Shown here: piece after piece, positions 60,858-64,000 of the stretch
How positions within the stretch are numbered: the stretch's first letter is position 1
Layout: every line of letters begins with the position of its first letter
Source of the DNA: CAWDXG01 sp963822115
Lineage (GTDB): Bacteria > Myxococcota_A > Polyangia > Polyangiales > Polyangiaceae
Assembly: GCA_963822115.1 (NCBI GenBank)
Contig: CAWGGM010000009.1
Coordinates: forward strand, 124,001-188,000
DNA length: 64,000 bases
Reading direction: 5' to 3'
Notes under the pieces: generated by a model
Seen by the model: only the letters and a program-made list of their open reading frames with translations
The model's database searches: none
What the model was told of the DNA's origin: nothing
Made by a program: the position numbers and the translations under genes

Positions 60858-61945
60858 GAGTCGGCATCCTCGGCGGCGGTCAACTCGGGCGCATGCTCGC
60901 CCTCGCTGGCCTTCCACTCGGCCTCCGATTCGTCGTGCTCGATCCAGCCGAGGACGCACCGGCAGCCCAGCTCGCCCAGCACATCCTCGCCGACTACGAC
61001 GACGAGACCGCACTCGCCGAGCTCGGGCGCTCGGCGGTCTGCACCTACGAGTTCGAGAGCGTGCCGGAAGCCGCGGCACGCAGCATCGCCCGCTCCACGC
61101 CGGTGCACCCCACTCCCGACGCGCTCGCCATCGCGCAGGATCGCCTGCACGAGAAGCTCTGCTTCCGCGAGCTCGGCATCCCGACGCCGCCGTTCGTCGC
61201 CATCGACAGCGAGCAGGAGCTGCGCGCCGCCGTCGCCGAGCTGGGGCTGCCGGCGGTGCTCAAGACGCGGCGTCACGGCTACGACGGCAAGGGGCAGTTC
61301 CTGCTGCGCGGCGCCGAGGACATCGACTCGGCCTGGCTCGAGCTCGGCGGCGTACCGCTCATCCTCGAAGGCTTCGTGCGCTTCCAGCGCGAGCTCAGTG
61401 TGCTGGCCGTGCGCGGCCTCGACGGCGCGACCGCGTTCTACCCGCTGGTCGAGAACCACCACGAGCACGGCATGCTGCGCTTCAGCCGCGCGCCCGCACC
61501 GGCGCTCGCCGCCGGCCGGCAGAAGCGCGCCGAAAGCTACGCCGTCAAGCTGCTGGACCGGATGGGCTACGTGGGCGTGCTCGCGCTCGAGCTGTTCGAG
61601 GCCGACGGCGAGCTGCTCGCCAACGAGATGGCTCCGCGCGTGCACAACTCCGGCCACCTCACCATCGAGGGCGCCCGCACCAGCCAGTTCGAGAACCATC
61701 TGCGCGCCATCCTGGGGCTGCCGCTCGGCGACACCAGCGTGCCGGAACCGGTCGCGATGTTGAACCTGGTCGGAGCGCTACCCGAGCGCGCCGACGTGCT
61801 GGCCGTTCCCGACGCCCACCTGCACTTCTACGCCAAGGAACCACGCCCCGGCCGCAAGGTCGGCCACGTCACGGTCCGCGCGCCCGACGCGGCGACCCTC
61901 GACGAACGGGTCCAGGCGCTCCGCGCCGTGATTCCGCGCGATTGA
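60854..61945 (+). CDS. purK: N5-carboxyaminoimidazole ribonucleotide synthase (PurK)
   Basis: A 363-residue ATP-grasp enzyme making N5-CAIR from AIR, bicarbonate and ATP, the step before PurE. Seen: VGILGGGQLGRMLALAG at the start, LKTRRHGYDGKGQFLL (ATP-binding Gly loop) and NEMAPRVHNSGHLTIEGA near the C-terminus. GTG 60854 overlaps the purE stop by 4 bp, a classic purEK pair. Normal length. Confidence 0.95.
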   Translation: MRVGILGGGQLGRMLALAGLPLGLRFVVLDPAEDAPAAQLAQHILADYDDETALAELGRSAVCTYEFESVPEAAARSIARSTPVHPTPDALAIAQDRLHEKLCFRELGIPTPPFVAIDSEQELRAAVAELGLPAVLKTRRHGYDGKGQFLLRGAEDIDSAWLELGGVPLILEGFVRFQRELSVLAVRGLDGATAFYPLVENHHEHGMLRFSRAPAPALAAGRQKRAESYAVKLLDRMGYVGVLALELFEADGELLANEMAPRVHNSGHLTIEGARTSQFENHLRAILGLPLGDTSVPEPVAMLNLVGALPERADVLAVPDAHLHFYAKEPRPGRKVGHVTVRAPDAATLDERVQALRAVIPRD

Positions 61946-61998
61946 CAATTGCCTCCGACCGGAATGGGATGCGCCCGGACGATCCCCTGGAGGGCAAG

Positions 61999-62745
61999 AT
62001 GAAGCGAACACTCGGTTCCCTGATCGGCATCAGCGTCGTGCTCGCCGCCACCGCGGCCTCGGCGCAGCAGTACGGAAGCGGCTACTCCGGTGGCTACTCC
62101 TCCGGCACCTACCGGCCCGCGATGCCGAGCTACCCTACCGGCGTCGACAATATCGGCAACGCCGGCCAGTTCACGATCGCGGTCGAACGTATGACAGGGC
62201 TGTTCTTCGATCGCGAGAGCGTGCCGAACAGCACCCTCAAGACCACGCACCTGGCGCTGCTCGGCAACGACAGCGGCGGCTCCATCAGCGCCACGCCGCG
62301 CGCCGCGTTCGACTATTTCGTCATCGACGGTCTCAGCCTGGGAGGCTCGATCGCCTACATGAGCCACGCGCCGTCCGGCGGCCCAAGCCTGAAGACGTTC
62401 CTGTTCAGCCCGCGCGTCGGCTATGCGTACGCGTTCGACAACACCTTCAGCATCTGGCCGCGTGTGGCGTTCACCTACAGCCACCAGAGCTTTTCCGTGC
62501 AAGCGCCCAACTCGATCGGGCAGATGACGTTGACCAATGCGAGCGGTCACTTCACCCAGCTCTCGCTGGAAGCCATGCTCGGCATCTCGCCGATGAAGAA
62601 CGTCGCGTTTCTCGCCGGCCCGCTCATCGACATCGGTCTCGGCGGCTCGCGGTCCTACACTGATCCGGTCACCAACACCGAGGCCAGCAGCTCCGACAAG
62701 CTGACCTCGTTCGGTCTGAGCGCCGGCCTGCTCGTGTACTACTAG
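61999..62745 (+). CDS. Outer-membrane beta-barrel-like protein
   Basis: A 248-residue exported protein: signal peptide (MKRTLGS... ASAQQ, about 1-24), a Gly/Ser/Tyr-rich segment (YGSGYSGGYSSGTYRP), then repeated amphipathic strands (GLSLGGSIAYMSHAPS, FSIWPRVAFTYSHQSFSV) and a last strand ending in Tyr (FGLSAGLLVYY), typical of barrel insertion signals. Close to OmpW/DUF-type small barrels. GGAGGG precedes the ATG. Confidence 0.75.
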   Translation: MKRTLGSLIGISVVLAATAASAQQYGSGYSGGYSSGTYRPAMPSYPTGVDNIGNAGQFTIAVERMTGLFFDRESVPNSTLKTTHLALLGNDSGGSISATPRAAFDYFVIDGLSLGGSIAYMSHAPSGGPSLKTFLFSPRVGYAYAFDNTFSIWPRVAFTYSHQSFSVQAPNSIGQMTLTNASGHFTQLSLEAMLGISPMKNVAFLAGPLIDIGLGGSRSYTDPVTNTEASSSDKLTSFGLSAGLLVYY

Positions 62746-62758
62746 GCCGCTGCTGTGT

Positions 62759-62781
62759 GCGGGCGGCCCTGTGCCGCCCGC
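62759..62781. terminator. GC-rich hairpin between convergent genes
   Basis: GCGGGCGGC (62759-62767) and GCCGCCCGC (62773-62781) form a perfect 9-bp stem with a 5-base loop in the 63-bp convergent gap 62746-62808. It can serve both flanking genes; no T run. Confidence 0.5.
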
Positions 62782-62808
62782 TCGGCGATCCCCGGGCGCG
62801 CCCGCCGG

Positions 62809-63414
62809 CTAGGAGCCGGTCGACAGCCGCTTGGCGTCGCTCGCCAGCTTCTTCATGTCGGCGTCGCTCTTGGTGCTGTAGTAGCCGCGGAGCTGCATGT
62901 TGCCGTCGACCAGGGCGAGCTGCGAGGCATGCGTCAGCTGCATGCCGCTTGCGCCCTTTTTCGAATCGCCCTCCAGCGCCATCTTGAACTGGCCGGCGAG
63001 CGTCTTGATCACGTCGTACTTGCCGGTGAGGAACGACCAGCTCGACAGGTCCGCGTGGTACTGCTTCGCGTAGGCGGTCATCACCTGGGGCGTGTCGTTT
63101 TCCGGATCGACGCTGAAGCTCACCAGATGCACGTGCCCGCCCAGCTTCTTTTCCTGCTTCTGCAGGGCGCGCAGACGGCGGGAGATGATCGGGCACGCGC
63201 TGCGGCAACGCGTGAAGAAGAAGGCCGCCACCCACACCTTGCCGTGCAGGTCCGCGGCCGAAAACGCCTTCCCCGACTGATCGGTGAGGGAGAACGCGCC
63301 GATCTTCCCCAGCTTGGGCAGGGTCTTGTCGACCGGCTTCTTGCTGCAGGCGAGCGTGAGCGACAGGGAAATAACGAAGAGCGCGAGCAGGGCGCGCAGG
63401 CGGGGCATATGCAT
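62809..63414 (-). CDS. SCO1/SenC-family lipoprotein
   Basis: A 201-residue predicted lipoprotein (LTLAC lipobox, Cys24) with a thioredoxin-like fold and the copper motif CxxxC (TRCRSACPII) plus the distant His (QLTHASQLALV). Family role: copper delivery to cytochrome oxidase CuA or periplasmic thiol redox. No oxidase gene is near. ATG 63414; ATG 63408 also possible. Confidence 0.88.
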   Translation of the reverse strand: MHMPRLRALLALFVISLSLTLACSKKPVDKTLPKLGKIGAFSLTDQSGKAFSAADLHGKVWVAAFFFTRCRSACPIISRRLRALQKQEKKLGGHVHLVSFSVDPENDTPQVMTAYAKQYHADLSSWSFLTGKYDVIKTLAGQFKMALEGDSKKGASGMQLTHASQLALVDGNMQLRGYYSTKSDADMKKLASDAKRLSTGS

Positions 63415-63488
63415 GACGCCCCGCCCCATACCAGAGGCCGGCGCCCTGCGCACGCCGTGCGACAAAGCGCCGCACCCGCACGGGCGGT

Positions 63489-64000
<512 letters not shown>

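Overview
Organism. The window is GC-rich (about 70 %) and densely packed, with many 4-bp start/stop overlaps. The gene content points to a predatory/soil myxobacterium-type Myxococcota, most likely Polyangia: an MglA-type GTPase, a short ribbon-helix-helix protein of the kind common in myxobacteria, Gly/Ser/Ala-rich lipoproteins with Cys-rich tails, FGE-sulfatase-domain lipoproteins, GspC, and many small lipoproteins. This is inferred from families; no rRNA or tRNA was seen.

Layout. 1-10.8 kb: the end of a sensor kinase; an ECF sigma/anti-sigma/secreted-protein operon; a five-gene operon (aconitase-superfamily dehydratase, FKBP isomerase, Ala/Pro-rich protein, DUF1844 protein, HtrA protease); a LarA-like racemase; an FGE-like lipoprotein and a second kinase. 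10.8-20.3 kb: hydrolase, RHH protein, S41 protease, GspC, aconitase AcnA and glycerol-3-phosphate dehydrogenase GlpAB. 20.6-28.9 kb: a same-strand run of poorly known genes (zinc-ribbon/DUF4178 membrane protein, DUF2325-like protein, a PIN toxin-antitoxin pair, a membrane spermidine-synthase homologue), containing a 21-bp-period tandem array. 28.9-37.7 kb: lipoproteins, mglA coupled to a TerB-like gene, an M50 protease, a CDP-alcohol transferase, an SGNH hydrolase, a repeat-rich 640-bp gap, thioredoxin and membrane proteins. 37.8-48.4 kb: a TetR-RND-TolC efflux operon followed by an MMPL-type exporter and a lipoprotein. 48.6-53.4 kb: bioA, pgpA, a second CDP-alcohol transferase, a second FGE-like lipoprotein and an outer-membrane protein. 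53.6-60.3 kb: a redox-enzyme district with a diiron protein, an orphan HxsB-type radical SAM enzyme, a phosphoesterase, a GMC dehydrogenase with a Tat-exported partner, and an M28-family protein missing catalytic residues. 60.3-64 kb: purEK, an outer-membrane protein, a SCO1-like protein and the end of a ketopantoate-reductase-like gene.

How it works together. The central-metabolism genes (acnA, glpAB, bioA, purEK) sit among envelope genes (HtrA, GspC, efflux, lipoproteins, phospholipid enzymes). The most unusual signals are not single genes. A -10-like TANNNT hexamer lies 6-10 bases before many start codons, suggesting widespread leaderless transcription. Two related hairpin elements with a covarying base pair lie in two convergent intergenic gaps, one of them beside a 51-bp hairpin-bearing tandem array. 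A degenerate 21-bp array precedes the toxin-antitoxin pair. The FKBP gene needs a one-base frame change to yield its conserved C-terminal motif.
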